This document shows, in pieces, positions 1-6,536 of a stretch of 7,764 nucleotides of DNA. The notes beneath the pieces are model-generated. The model saw only the letters and a program-made list of their open reading frames with translations, was not told the origin of the DNA and did no database searches. The position numbers and the translations under genes are program-made. How positions within the stretch are numbered: position 1 is the stretch's first letter; every line of letters starts with the position of its first letter. The stretch is from Desulfurococcales archaeon. Lineage in GTDB: Archaea; Thermoproteota; Thermoprotei_A; Sulfolobales; AG1. The stretch lies in the NCBI GenBank assembly GCA_026990885.1, contig JALXCO010000068.1, forward strand, positions 1 to 7,764, given 5' to 3'.

Positions 1-567
1 GTGATATATCCGGGATCTACTGAGGCTCTAAATGTGTCGGAGTACATGGATAAGAGATACGTGTATCTGGTTGAGCTAGATAGGGGGTATGTGGACTATA
101 GGAGGGTTGAACTCAAATCGCCTAGGCCCTGGATAATTATCGATGCGGGAACAGCTAGGGAGGTTATTGAGCGTCTCAACTCGGTTAGCTGGGGTGTGTT
201 CTCTAAGGAGCCTATAGTGTATATAACTGTTAAGGGTGATTTAAGCAGGATCGATAAGGATAGGATCGTGTCTCTGCTCAACTCGCTTAGATCTGAGGGG
301 AAGATCCTGTACTATAGGGGTCCCCTCACAGCTGGGAGAGACGTGGATAGCGGGTACCTGGCTATAGAGCCTAAAGAGGACTATACATCGGTCGATATAG
401 AGGATGTGGTTAAAAACATCTTCCCCGAGGACGCATCAAGGTATATAGTCGATATTGTCGAGGGTCTAGATGAGGACAGCATTATATCTAGGCTGGTTGA
501 GGATAGGGAGCTTCTCGATAAGCTGTATAAGCGGTTCTCGGGGGTGAGGAGGCTGGATGATTATTAG
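1..567 (+). CDS. mre11: DNA double-strand break repair nuclease Mre11, C-terminal part (5' end outside window)
   Basis: This is the last 188 codons of Mre11, the manganese-dependent 3'-5' exonuclease/endonuclease that works with Rad50 to process double-strand DNA ends. The reading frame is open from base 1, so the GTG there is an internal valine, not a start. The first residues, VIYPGSTEALNVSEY, match the conserved segment near the end of the phosphoesterase domain (typically Y-x-G-S-x-E) that leads into the DNA-binding capping domain. The following 'YLVELDRGYVDYRRVEL...PRPW' fits the first strands of that cap. The metal-binding Asp/His/Asn motifs of the nuclease are upstream and cannot be checked. 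The C-terminal third is acidic and probably helical, as expected for the Rad50-binding tail. The stop codon overlaps the rad50 start by 11 bases, which implies translational coupling. The identity rests on the segment after the nuclease domain plus the adjacent rad50; both agree. Confidence 0.88.
   Translation: MIYPGSTEALNVSEYMDKRYVYLVELDRGYVDYRRVELKSPRPWIIIDAGTAREVIERLNSVSWGVFSKEPIVYITVKGDLSRIDKDRIVSLLNSLRSEGKILYYRGPLTAGRDVDSGYLAIEPKEDYTSVDIEDVVKNIFPEDASRYIVDIVEGLDEDSIISRLVEDRELLDKLYKRFSGVRRLDDY
543..552 (+). promoter_or_regulatory. Ribosome binding site for rad50 inside mre11
   Basis: GGTGAGGAGG ends 4 bases before the ATG at 557. It carries GGTGA and GAGG, both complementary to the archaeal 16S 3' end (AUCACCUCC). 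It lies within the mre11 coding region and supports the overlapping start chosen for rad50. Confidence 0.65.
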
Positions 568-2917
568 GAGTGTTCATCTCCGCAATATTCTCTCGCATAA
601 GGATACGTTTATAGAGTTTAAGCCTGGATTAACCGCTATTAGGGGTCCCAATGGTTCTGGTAAAAGCACAATTATAGATTCGATACTCTACTGCCTTCTT
701 GCGGGACCCCAGCATAGGGGTGAGGAGGTCTCGAGGACTAGTAGGAGGGAGAATATGATTAGGTATGACTCGAGCTCCGGTTCTATAACCCTTGTTTTCG
801 AGCACGGCTCAAGGGTATATGGTATTGAGAGGAGAATCTATAGGCAGCACACCCCCAGCTTTGCTGAGCTATACGAGATCCTGAATGATGGGAGGAAGAG
901 GGTTCTAGCTAGAGAGGTTAGGAGTGTTGTTGATGCTGTATACAGGATTCTTGGTGTGAGGGACCCCAAGGCTTTAACGGCTACTATTGCGTCTAGGCAG
1001 GATATGCTTGATGAGTTTCTCCTTATGAGTGAGGCTCAGAGGAGGGAGAAGATCCTTGAGATTGTGGGTTTGGAGAGGCTTGAGAAGGCTAGGGAGCGTG
1101 TTGCTAGGGCTAGGGATCGGGTTAGGCTTGTTATAGAGGGTCTTAGGAGGGATAAGGCTGAGGCTGACAGGCTCAGATCTAGGGTGGCGTCTATGGAGAG
1201 GGAGTACAGCGATCTAGTGTCTAGGCTCGAGGATTTGAGGAGGAGGCACGGGACTAGATCTAGGGATCTGGAGAAGCTCAAGGATGCCTTGAGGAGGTAT
1301 GAGGAGGCTAGAGCCGTAATAGCTGAGGTGAGGGAGCTTAGGAGGCTAGCTTCAGAGATAAGGGAGCTTGAGTCCGAGCTGAGAGGCGTTGAGGATAGGC
1401 TCTCTAGGCTGTCTGCGGTATCTTCCCTTAGGGGTGATATCGAGAGGCTGATCAAGGATTACTCGAAGGCCTTGTCGTGTGAGCGGAGGGCCTCGTCTGC
1501 TGGTTCTGAGCTTTCTAGGATAAACTCCCGTTTAAGGATGTTTATGGGTAGGGTTAGGGGTATTGTTGAGGATCTGGGGCTAGATATAGATCTAGATGCC
1601 GAAGGCGATGTGGAGAGGGTGAAGATGCTTGTTGAGTCGAAGATCTCTGAGAGAATCAATGACCTAAGGACGGAGCTCGGCAAGGTTGAGGCAACGATAT
1701 CGACCCTGAAGAGCTTTATAGAGTCTAAGCTTGTGTTTGATGAGTGCCCTATCTGCGGGAGGAGGCTTGGGAGGGATGAGGCTGAGCACATTATTCAGCA
1801 TAATAGATCTAGGATTGAGGAGATGGAGAGAAAGCTTAGAGCCATCAGGTCCGAGCTTTCCAGATCTGAGCAGTATCTATCTATAGTTAGAGGGTTCAGC
1901 ATTGAGAGGTATATAGATGCTCTGGATAGGCTTAGGAAAGAGGTTGATGAATCGAGATCCTGTGTCGAGGATTATCTCTCGATGTGCCGGGAGCTTCTAG
2001 ATAGATTGGATAGATCGCTTATCGGCGGGGGTATCGATCTAGATGGTGCAGGCGGTATAGATTCAGTCAGCCTCTGTCCAGTTAGTGCTTTCGAGGGTCT
2101 TTTAAGGGAGCTCGATAGGCTTCTGGAGAGAAAGGGGTTTATTGTTGATAGGCTCGATACTCTCAAGAGATCATTCAATGAGTCGAGGTTGAGAGAGCTC
2201 GAGGAGTCTCTGAGGTCCCTCATAGGCGATGTAGATATAGACTCTTTCGAGCAGAGGTATAGGGATCTATTGAGCAAGATAGAGGGCGTGGAGCTTGAGG
2301 TTAGGAGGCTTGAATCCGATATAGGCAGGTTGGAGGGGGAGATAGGTAGGGTTAGGGCTCAAATTGATGAGATGAAGAGGGATCTTGAGCGGTACCTAGA
2401 TAGGGTTTCTAAGATGCCTCTGTATGAAAAAGCCTATGTGGTTCTGGAGAGGCTTGCTGATAGGGTTCTCGGCAAGGATGGGTTGATTGCTAGGGAGCTC
2501 ATATCGAAGCTTGTCTCCAACTTGAATGATGCGGTTAACTCTATTCTCTATAGGCTTGGAAGGGATTTCAGGGTGGCTATAGACGAGGATTTCCACCTAT
2601 CTATAGTTATTGGGGGTGCGTCATACGATCTGAGGAACCTCAGCGGTGGGGAGAAGACTATCCTGGCTATAGCGTTCAGGCTTGCCCTGGCGAGGGTGGT
2701 GATGGGCAGGGTCCCCAGCATACTTATCCTGGATGAGCCTACACAGAATCTAGATGAGGAGAATAAGAGGATGATATTCAACGCTATAAAGGAGGTTTCG
2801 GGGAGGCTTGATCAGGTTATCGTGGTTACCCACGACGAGGAGGTTGAGGATATAGCCGATCATGTGCTCTACGTATACAAGGTTGGGGATCAGAGTAGGG
2901 TGGAGTATGTTAGGTAG
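557..2917 (+). CDS. rad50: DNA double-strand break repair ATPase Rad50
   Basis: Complete 786-residue Rad50, the SMC-like ATPase partner of Mre11. The N-terminal lobe has Walker A GPNGSGKST (residues 30-38) and a Q-loop at about 147-150 (SRQD). Two long coiled-coil arms, about 175-395 and 405-650, flank the zinc hook CPIC (397-400), whose two cysteines join a second Rad50 through one zinc ion. The C-terminal lobe has the ABC signature LSGGEK (695-700), Walker B ILILDEP (722-728) with catalytic Glu727, a D-loop (NLD, 731-733) and the switch His759. All motifs needed for ATP-driven dimerisation are intact. The protein is somewhat shorter than the roughly 850-890 residues I recall for Pyrococcus and Sulfolobus Rad50, so its arms should be shorter. 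Glycine/aspartate-rich breaks occur in both arms (about 341-351 and 488-503). The ATG at 557 is favoured by the strong ribosome binding site and by the family-typical opening 'IIRSVHLRNILSH'. NurA and HerA, frequent partners in archaea, are not seen downstream. Confidence 0.97.
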   Translation: MIIRSVHLRNILSHKDTFIEFKPGLTAIRGPNGSGKSTIIDSILYCLLAGPQHRGEEVSRTSRRENMIRYDSSSGSITLVFEHGSRVYGIERRIYRQHTPSFAELYEILNDGRKRVLAREVRSVVDAVYRILGVRDPKALTATIASRQDMLDEFLLMSEAQRREKILEIVGLERLEKARERVARARDRVRLVIEGLRRDKAEADRLRSRVASMEREYSDLVSRLEDLRRRHGTRSRDLEKLKDALRRYEEARAVIAEVRELRRLASEIRELESELRGVEDRLSRLSAVSSLRGDIERLIKDYSKALSCERRASSAGSELSRINSRLRMFMGRVRGIVEDLGLDIDLDAEGDVERVKMLVESKISERINDLRTELGKVEATISTLKSFIESKLVFDECPICGRRLGRDEAEHIIQHNRSRIEEMERKLRAIRSELSRSEQYLSIVRGFSIERYIDALDRLRKEVDESRSCVEDYLSMCRELLDRLDRSLIGGGIDLDGAGGIDSVSLCPVSAFEGLLRELDRLLERKGFIVDRLDTLKRSFNESRLRELEESLRSLIGDVDIDSFEQRYRDLLSKIEGVELEVRRLESDIGRLEGEIGRVRAQIDEMKRDLERYLDRVSKMPLYEKAYVVLERLADRVLGKDGLIARELISKLVSNLNDAVNSILYRLGRDFRVAIDEDFHLSIVIGGASYDLRNLSGGEKTILAIAFRLALARVVMGRVPSILILDEPTQNLDEENKRMIFNAIKEVSGRLDQVIVVTHDEEVEDIADHVLYVYKVGDQSRVEYVR
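1745..1756 (+). other. Rad50 zinc-hook codons (CxxC)
   Basis: These four codons encode Cys397-Pro-Ile-Cys400, the apex of the Rad50 coiled coil. By family knowledge, two such hooks share one zinc ion and tether Mre11-Rad50 complexes. The motif sits between two long heptad-rich arms, as expected. Confidence 0.9.
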
Positions 2918-2939
2918 CGCGCAGCTTTATAGAGGGGGT

Positions 2940-3299
2940 CTACTTTTTATCTTTCGATACAGCCTCCTCAGGGGGTTTCTGCGGCTGCATCATCCTCTTT
3001 ATCTCCTGAATCCTTAAAGCTATGGTTAGCCATTTATCTAGAAGCTCTATAGCCTCATAGTCGTTGCCTGAACCCAGGCTGTTGGCTAGAGCTGATATCT
3101 TTGATGCTGCCAGTTCCTCGACTCTATTGAGTACGGCCATGAGCGTTGCTGTTGATGCCTCTTCCTCTGTGGATACTAGATAGATCTTTCCATGAAGCGG
3201 GCACTGGATCTCGCCGCTCTTAAGCCTGAATAGAGGCGAGCCGCATGAGGGGCATGTTTCGGCGAGCATCGTCGCGCCTGCCCTCAGTAGCTCGGTCAT
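2940..3299 (-). CDS. UPF0148 family zinc-ribbon protein (Sjogren's syndrome/scleroderma autoantigen 1-like)
   Basis: A 119-residue protein whose N-terminal half matches the archaeal UPF0148 family, related to the eukaryotic autoantigen p27/SSSCA1. Residues 4-12 (LLRAGATML) form the conserved helix before a zinc ribbon. The likely zinc ligands are Cys16, Cys19, Cys33 and His36 (CPSCGSPLF ... CPLHG); His36 replaces the fourth Cys, a variant I recall in crenarchaeal members. Residues 48-105 are predicted helical, followed by a charged, disordered tail ending KDKK. The molecular function is unknown, and the ribbon suggests nucleic-acid or protein binding. The gene is convergent with rad50 and divergent from UPF0147. 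The ATG at 3299 is the first canonical in-frame start, but no ribosome binding site precedes it. Family-like residues (REIVLKK) continue in frame upstream as far as a stop at 3344-3342, so the true protein may be up to about 12 residues longer. Confidence 0.88.
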   Translation of the reverse strand: MTELLRAGATMLAETCPSCGSPLFRLKSGEIQCPLHGKIYLVSTEEEASTATLMAVLNRVEELAASKISALANSLGSGNDYEAIELLDKWLTIALRIQEIKRMMQPQKPPEEAVSKDKK

Positions 3300-3340
3300 T
3301 TTCTTGAGGACTATCTCTCTGTTTCCTGCACCTATGCCCC

Positions 3341-3347
3341 ATCACCC
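3341..3347 (-). promoter_or_regulatory. Strong ribosome binding site upstream of the UPF0148 gene, not matched to the ATG
   Basis: On the minus strand this reads GGGTGAT, fully complementary to the archaeal anti-Shine-Dalgarno. It is 41 bases before the ATG at 3299, too far to serve it. An ATA codon in frame with the gene begins 5 bases after it (3335-3333). A GTG begins 9 bases after it (3331-3329) but is one base out of frame and stops after six codons. It may be a chance match, or it may mark a start extended upstream. Confidence 0.4.
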
Positions 3348-3351
3348 AGTA

Positions 3352-3366
3352 TTTTAATATATTTTC
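3352..3366 (-). promoter_or_regulatory. Putative archaeal TATA-box promoter for the UPF0148 gene
   Basis: The minus strand carries an A/T run (GAAAATATATTAAAA) in the divergent intergenic region. With the usual TATA-to-start distance of about 26 bases, transcription would begin near 3329-3336, leaving a leader of about 30-37 bases before the ATG at 3299. A second A/T block at 3373-3387 could instead give a start near 3354. The call is by composition and spacing only. Confidence 0.4.
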
Positions 3367-3375
3367 CATTTGATA

Positions 3376-3387
3376 TTAATTAAAAAT
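3376..3387 (+). promoter_or_regulatory. Putative archaeal TATA-box promoter for the UPF0147-FAU-1 operon
   Basis: TTAATTAAAAAT lies in the 119-base divergent region. About 26 bases downstream is position 3405-3410, giving a leader of about 10-14 bases before the ATG at 3419. It is the only good A/T box upstream of this five-gene row apart from one before DUF1512. Confidence 0.45.
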
Positions 3388-3404
3388 GTAAGCGTATATT
3401 TCGG

Positions 3405-3412
3405 GGTGGGAG
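3405..3412 (+). promoter_or_regulatory. Ribosome binding site for UPF0147
   Basis: GGTGGGAG contains GGTG (3405-3408), complementary to the 16S 3' end, ten bases before the ATG at 3419. It supports that start codon. Confidence 0.45.
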
Positions 3413-3418
3413 TGCTAG

Positions 3419-3700
3419 ATGAGTGTAGATGATCAGAAAAAGGCCCATAATGAAGCCAGGATCAAGCAGGCTATTATATTGCTTACCAGGATAATAAACG
3501 ATCCCTCAATACCGAGGAATATTAGGAGAGCGGCAACAAAGGCCCTCCTAATGCTCCAGGAGAAGAGCCTGTCCCCAGGCGTTAAAGCGGCCAACGCGGT
3601 CAGCATTCTCGACGAGGTTAGCCAGGACCCCAACATGCCAACCCATGCCAGAACCTCTCTCTGGAACGTGGTTACGTTGCTTGAGACGATCAAGGATTAG
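3419..3700 (+). CDS. UPF0147 family protein
   Basis: A 93-residue soluble, all-helical protein of the archaeal UPF0147 family. It is recognised by its length and by conserved blocks: IKQAIILLTRIINDPSIPRN (about 16-35), RRAATKALLML (about 36-46) and ILDEVSQDPNMPTHAR (about 63-78). The two halves resemble each other: each has a helix, an 'NDPSIPRN'/'QDPNMPTHAR' turn, then another helix, which suggests an internal duplication packed as a helical bundle. No cysteine, catalytic motif or membrane segment is present. The function is unknown; I do not assign one. It is the first gene of the plus-strand row, with its own promoter-like box, and ends 21 bases before the FAU-1 gene, so the two are very probably co-transcribed. 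Its position ahead of an RNA-binding/processing protein hints at an RNA- or ribosome-related role, but that is inference only. Confidence 0.93.
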   Translation: MSVDDQKKAHNEARIKQAIILLTRIINDPSIPRNIRRAATKALLMLQEKSLSPGVKAANAVSILDEVSQDPNMPTHARTSLWNVVTLLETIKD

Positions 3701-3721
3701 GCCGACACAGACCTATGGACG

Positions 3722-5266
3722 GTGGCTAGTATAGGTGCGGTATTTAGGGTTAGGGGAAGATACTCAACGGCTCTAGCTAAAATCCTCATGGATAATGGCT
3801 ATAGGCCTGGGGACCTCTCGGATATTGTTGCGAAGAGGCTAAATATCTCCTCTCTAGACCCCGGTGTCGACTTCACGATCAAAGACACGGAGAAGCCAGG
3901 CGTTGTTGTAGCCGTCGGGTTTCCGGACGCTATCGATGGTGTATATAGTCTTTTTTTGAGGGTTTTCAGGCGCTCCTTCCATATGAGGCCCAGGGAAATA
4001 TACTCTGTATTTAAGTCTGAGGTGATTGATCAAAGCGGTAGAGAATGCATCGCCAAGACTCCATACGGCGTCAACGGCGTGGTTAGGACTGATGTGTGTG
4101 TTCCGGGGGATTCTTTCCCGGTTACTCTGGTAAGCTTCAATGACTCCAGATCTGTAGCGGTTCTGGAGAGGGGAATTATAGTTGTGGGTAGGTACCTCGC
4201 CCTGTATGATAGGCCCGTGCTCAAGTTTTCTGAGCATATAAAGAGCAGGGATAGGGTGGAGGAGCTATCTAGCGTGGCTGAGAGGGTTGTTGGCGAGGGC
4301 TACGGGGTGAGGTGGAGGAGCTCTGCTGCGAGGGCCTCCTTAAGCGATATTGTTGAGGAGGTGTCCCGACTTAAAGAGCTCTATAAGGAGGTTAGGGACA
4401 GGCTGAAGAACGCTGAGGTTCTGGAGCCTGTGTATGTTGGTGAAAAGATATTTTTCACGCACTTCTCTCTCGCCGATCTTATCCGCCTAGACGATGTGAG
4501 GTCAAGTGTCGCTCCAACGGCACCTATGCATCACGTTATTAAAACATACTCGTCTAGCCAGGAGATCTCTGATTTGATGGACTCTATCGTTTCTGTTGGT
4601 GTCGATAGATCTGTGGTGCTTTCAGGGTACAGGAGATATATTGTTGATCAGGTTATCAACAGCGGCTACATATCGATCATCCATATAAAGCCTTTCTCCA
4701 AGCCTTACCATATAGGGCCGGGCAGGGCCCACCCATATATCGTTAGCGGCCACCTAGCCATATCGATGCTTAGGGATATTAGGGGAGGCGGTGTGTATGA
4801 TGGGCTCGACATACCCAAGGAGAGGGGTGACTATGCATTATCCATTATTGTTGAGGGATCACGAGTTGTCCCCCACATATATTTCAGTGGCGACGGATCC
4901 CTGAAGGGGATATATATAAACATAAACTCCCCCGTGGCTATCGTTCTGGATAGATTTGGTAGGGTTAATGCTGTGTATGACGATCTGGAGGCTGATCTCG
5001 TTGTAGACAGCTCAGGCAGGCAGAGGATTATTGATCTGGATAGGCTAAGCGGTCTTAGAAGCAGCGGTATAGTTGGTGAGGAGCTGTATTCTGAGATCAC
5101 CGAACTTGTTGAGCGTGCAGGTGAGGTGGGCGAATTCATCTACTCTAAAGTTTCTGAGGTGGGCAATGTGGATAGGAGGGGGGCTGATCATGAACGCTTG
5201 TTCGGCTTTATATCCGATCTGGTTAAGTTTTTAAAAGATAAAGGATATATTTTTGAGTTGGGATAG
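3722..5266 (+). CDS. FAU-1-type RNase E/G-like RNA-binding protein with DUF402 domain
   Basis: A 514-residue protein of the FAU-1 family (Pyrococcus furiosus AU-1), which binds AU-rich RNA and has been linked to 5S rRNA precursor processing. Residues 6-100 are the N-terminal part, opening with the typical VRGRYSTALAKIL. Residues about 94-175 look like an S1-type OB fold. Residues 193-225 contain YGVRWRSSAARAS followed by a helix, matching the RNase E/G block 'G-x-x-x-R-(T/S)-x-A'. Residues about 335-465 are DUF402, with GIYININSPVAIV (396-408) and a D-L-E-x-D-L-V-V core (421-428). The bacterial RNase E DNase I-like catalytic domain is absent, so the catalytic residues are unclear. The start is GTG: it is the only start codon after the in-frame stop that ends UPF0147, and no clear ribosome binding site precedes it. 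The next gene follows after 20 bases. The family call is firm; nuclease activity is by homology. Confidence 0.9.
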   Translation: MASIGAVFRVRGRYSTALAKILMDNGYRPGDLSDIVAKRLNISSLDPGVDFTIKDTEKPGVVVAVGFPDAIDGVYSLFLRVFRRSFHMRPREIYSVFKSEVIDQSGRECIAKTPYGVNGVVRTDVCVPGDSFPVTLVSFNDSRSVAVLERGIIVVGRYLALYDRPVLKFSEHIKSRDRVEELSSVAERVVGEGYGVRWRSSAARASLSDIVEEVSRLKELYKEVRDRLKNAEVLEPVYVGEKIFFTHFSLADLIRLDDVRSSVAPTAPMHHVIKTYSSSQEISDLMDSIVSVGVDRSVVLSGYRRYIVDQVINSGYISIIHIKPFSKPYHIGPGRAHPYIVSGHLAISMLRDIRGGGVYDGLDIPKERGDYALSIIVEGSRVVPHIYFSGDGSLKGIYININSPVAIVLDRFGRVNAVYDDLEADLVVDSSGRQRIIDLDRLSGLRSSGIVGEELYSEITELVERAGEVGEFIYSKVSEVGNVDRRGADHERLFGFISDLVKFLKDKGYIFELG

Positions 5267-5286
5267 GTTTCTGTGGCTGAACGTCT

Positions 5287-6492
5287 ATGAATGCTCTACA
5301 GATACTTCTGCTCATAATTCTCGCCGAGATAGTGATATACTCGTTTTCCAGAACAGGCGTGTTCAGAAGAATCTCTGAGCGCCTAAACATCGAGTTTGCG
5401 CCCTATGGATTCTATATACGTAAGCCGGGGACCCTCGATTTTCTGGATAGGCTTGTATCCAATAGGGTCTTAAGGTTCCTTGCTGTTGTTGGAGTGCCCG
5501 CCATGGTTGTTTCCATGATCCTTTTCTACTACGGCGTCTATTTTGTCGGGATCCAGTTTGTATTGAATATAGCTAGAGGCTTCATCGAGAGCGGCCAGAT
5601 AGTTTCTGATGGGGGCGGGACCCCGCCTGTTGTTCCTATCCTTCCTGGTGTTACTGTGTTTGGTGTCGATATAATATATATACTTATCGCCATCGGATTA
5701 GGTGTTGTGTTCCACGAGCTCGGCCACGCGCTTGTGTCTAAGATGGAGAGGGTTCCTCTCAAGAGCTATGGGGCTGGGCTGATGCTGATCATTCCCTTCG
5801 CCTTTGTCGAGGTTGATGAGAGTGTTATGAATAGGTCTAGGAGGTCGGCGCTGAAGATCCTCTCGGGAGGTATAATGGCTAATCTAGTTATTTTCGCCAT
5901 GGCTTTTGGAGGGATCTATCTCATAAGCGGTGTTGCGCCTCTGTTTGGGATTGAGCAGGGGCTTATAGTTGATAATGTTGAGCCCGGGTCTCTGGCGGAT
6001 AGGTACGGTATTGAGCCCGGCTTGCTGATTGTTAGGGTTAATGATAGGTATATTGATGGCCTCGATGACTTTCTCTATTTGAGGTCCCTTGTATCCGTTA
6101 ACGATACCGTGGAGATATATATCGAGGGTATATATCCCGATGGAAGGGTGTTTAACGAGACTATAGTTAAGCCTGCCGACGTGAATCTTCTGGGTATATA
6201 TATCAGGGCTATTAGCCTCCCGTTCGGCTACATATCTGGTGCACTGATCGTTAAGGGCGACAGCGGCTATACTCATCTTGCGGCTCTGGAGGAGGTTATC
6301 AGGTTCCTCATGTGGGTCGTTATAATAAATCTCAGCCTAGCAGTCATAAACGCCGCACCGCTATTCATTACTGATGGTGGTAAGTTTCTATCTATACTGT
6401 TCTCGGGTAGGAAAACAATGGTTCTTCAGCTGGTTACTGTTCTAGGGTTTATAGCTATCTTTGTTATTTCACTAGTTATCGTGGTGATGTAG
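5287..6492 (+). CDS. Site-2-type intramembrane zinc metalloprotease (peptidase M50) with PDZ domain
   Basis: A 401-residue membrane protease of the M50/S2P family, which cleaves substrates within or near the membrane. The zinc motif HELGH (His143, Glu144, His147) lies in a membrane helix. The third zinc ligand is Asp363 in the C-terminal NAAPLFITDGG (355-365), the family's N-x-x-P-x-x-x-x-D-G. Membrane segments by eye: 3-19, 64-86, 126-149, 163-175, 193-215, 337-358 and 379-401. FVEVDE (173-178) matches the 'FVExDE' block seen in archaeal members, and SGGIMANL (193-200) the helix after the active site. Residues about 225-285 form a PDZ domain (VEPGSLADRYGIEPG, 231-245), probably gating substrate access. 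The length is normal and nothing is missing. ATG 5287 is the first in-frame start after a stop at 5278. It sits 20 bases after FAU-1, so it is probably in the same transcript. The substrate is unknown; no anti-sigma-type system exists in archaea to point to one. Confidence 0.94.
   Translation: MNALQILLLIILAEIVIYSFSRTGVFRRISERLNIEFAPYGFYIRKPGTLDFLDRLVSNRVLRFLAVVGVPAMVVSMILFYYGVYFVGIQFVLNIARGFIESGQIVSDGGGTPPVVPILPGVTVFGVDIIYILIAIGLGVVFHELGHALVSKMERVPLKSYGAGLMLIIPFAFVEVDESVMNRSRRSALKILSGGIMANLVIFAMAFGGIYLISGVAPLFGIEQGLIVDNVEPGSLADRYGIEPGLLIVRVNDRYIDGLDDFLYLRSLVSVNDTVEIYIEGIYPDGRVFNETIVKPADVNLLGIYIRAISLPFGYISGALIVKGDSGYTHLAALEEVIRFLMWVVIINLSLAVINAAPLFITDGGKFLSILFSGRKTMVLQLVTVLGFIAIFVISLVIVVM
6481..6488 (+). 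promoter_or_regulatory. Strong ribosome binding site at the end of the M50 gene
   Basis: GTGGTGAT contains GGTGAT, fully complementary to the archaeal 16S 3' end, and lies within the last codons of the protease gene. A GTG follows after 10 bases (6499-6501), ideal spacing, but it is one base out of frame with the acetyltransferase and stops at 6586-6588. It is 48 bases before the in-frame GTG at 6537, too far to serve it directly. Confidence 0.45.
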
Positions 6493-6536
6493 GGTCGAGT
6501 GGCTGTAGGGTTAGAAGCGTTAATATCGGGGAGCTG

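Noticed and set aside
1..567. GTG at base 1 as a true start of a 188-residue gene
   Set aside because: The sequence begins in the middle of a conserved Mre11 segment, and the GTG codes for an internal valine at the window edge.
1036..2277. Long minus-strand open frames within rad50 (1036-1455, 1459-1791, 1972-2277)
   Set aside because: They are serine/leucine-rich mirror images of the AGG/GAG-rich coiled-coil codons of rad50, have no family resemblance and lie wholly inside a certain gene.
2943..2950. T-run CTTTTTAT after rad50 as a transcription terminator
   Set aside because: Only five T in a row, located inside the UPF0148 coding end, with no supporting second T-run or hairpin; too weak to call.
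3433..3693. Minus-strand open frame opposite UPF0147
   Set aside because: It covers almost exactly the UPF0147 gene; the plus-strand protein matches a known family and has its own promoter and ribosome binding site.
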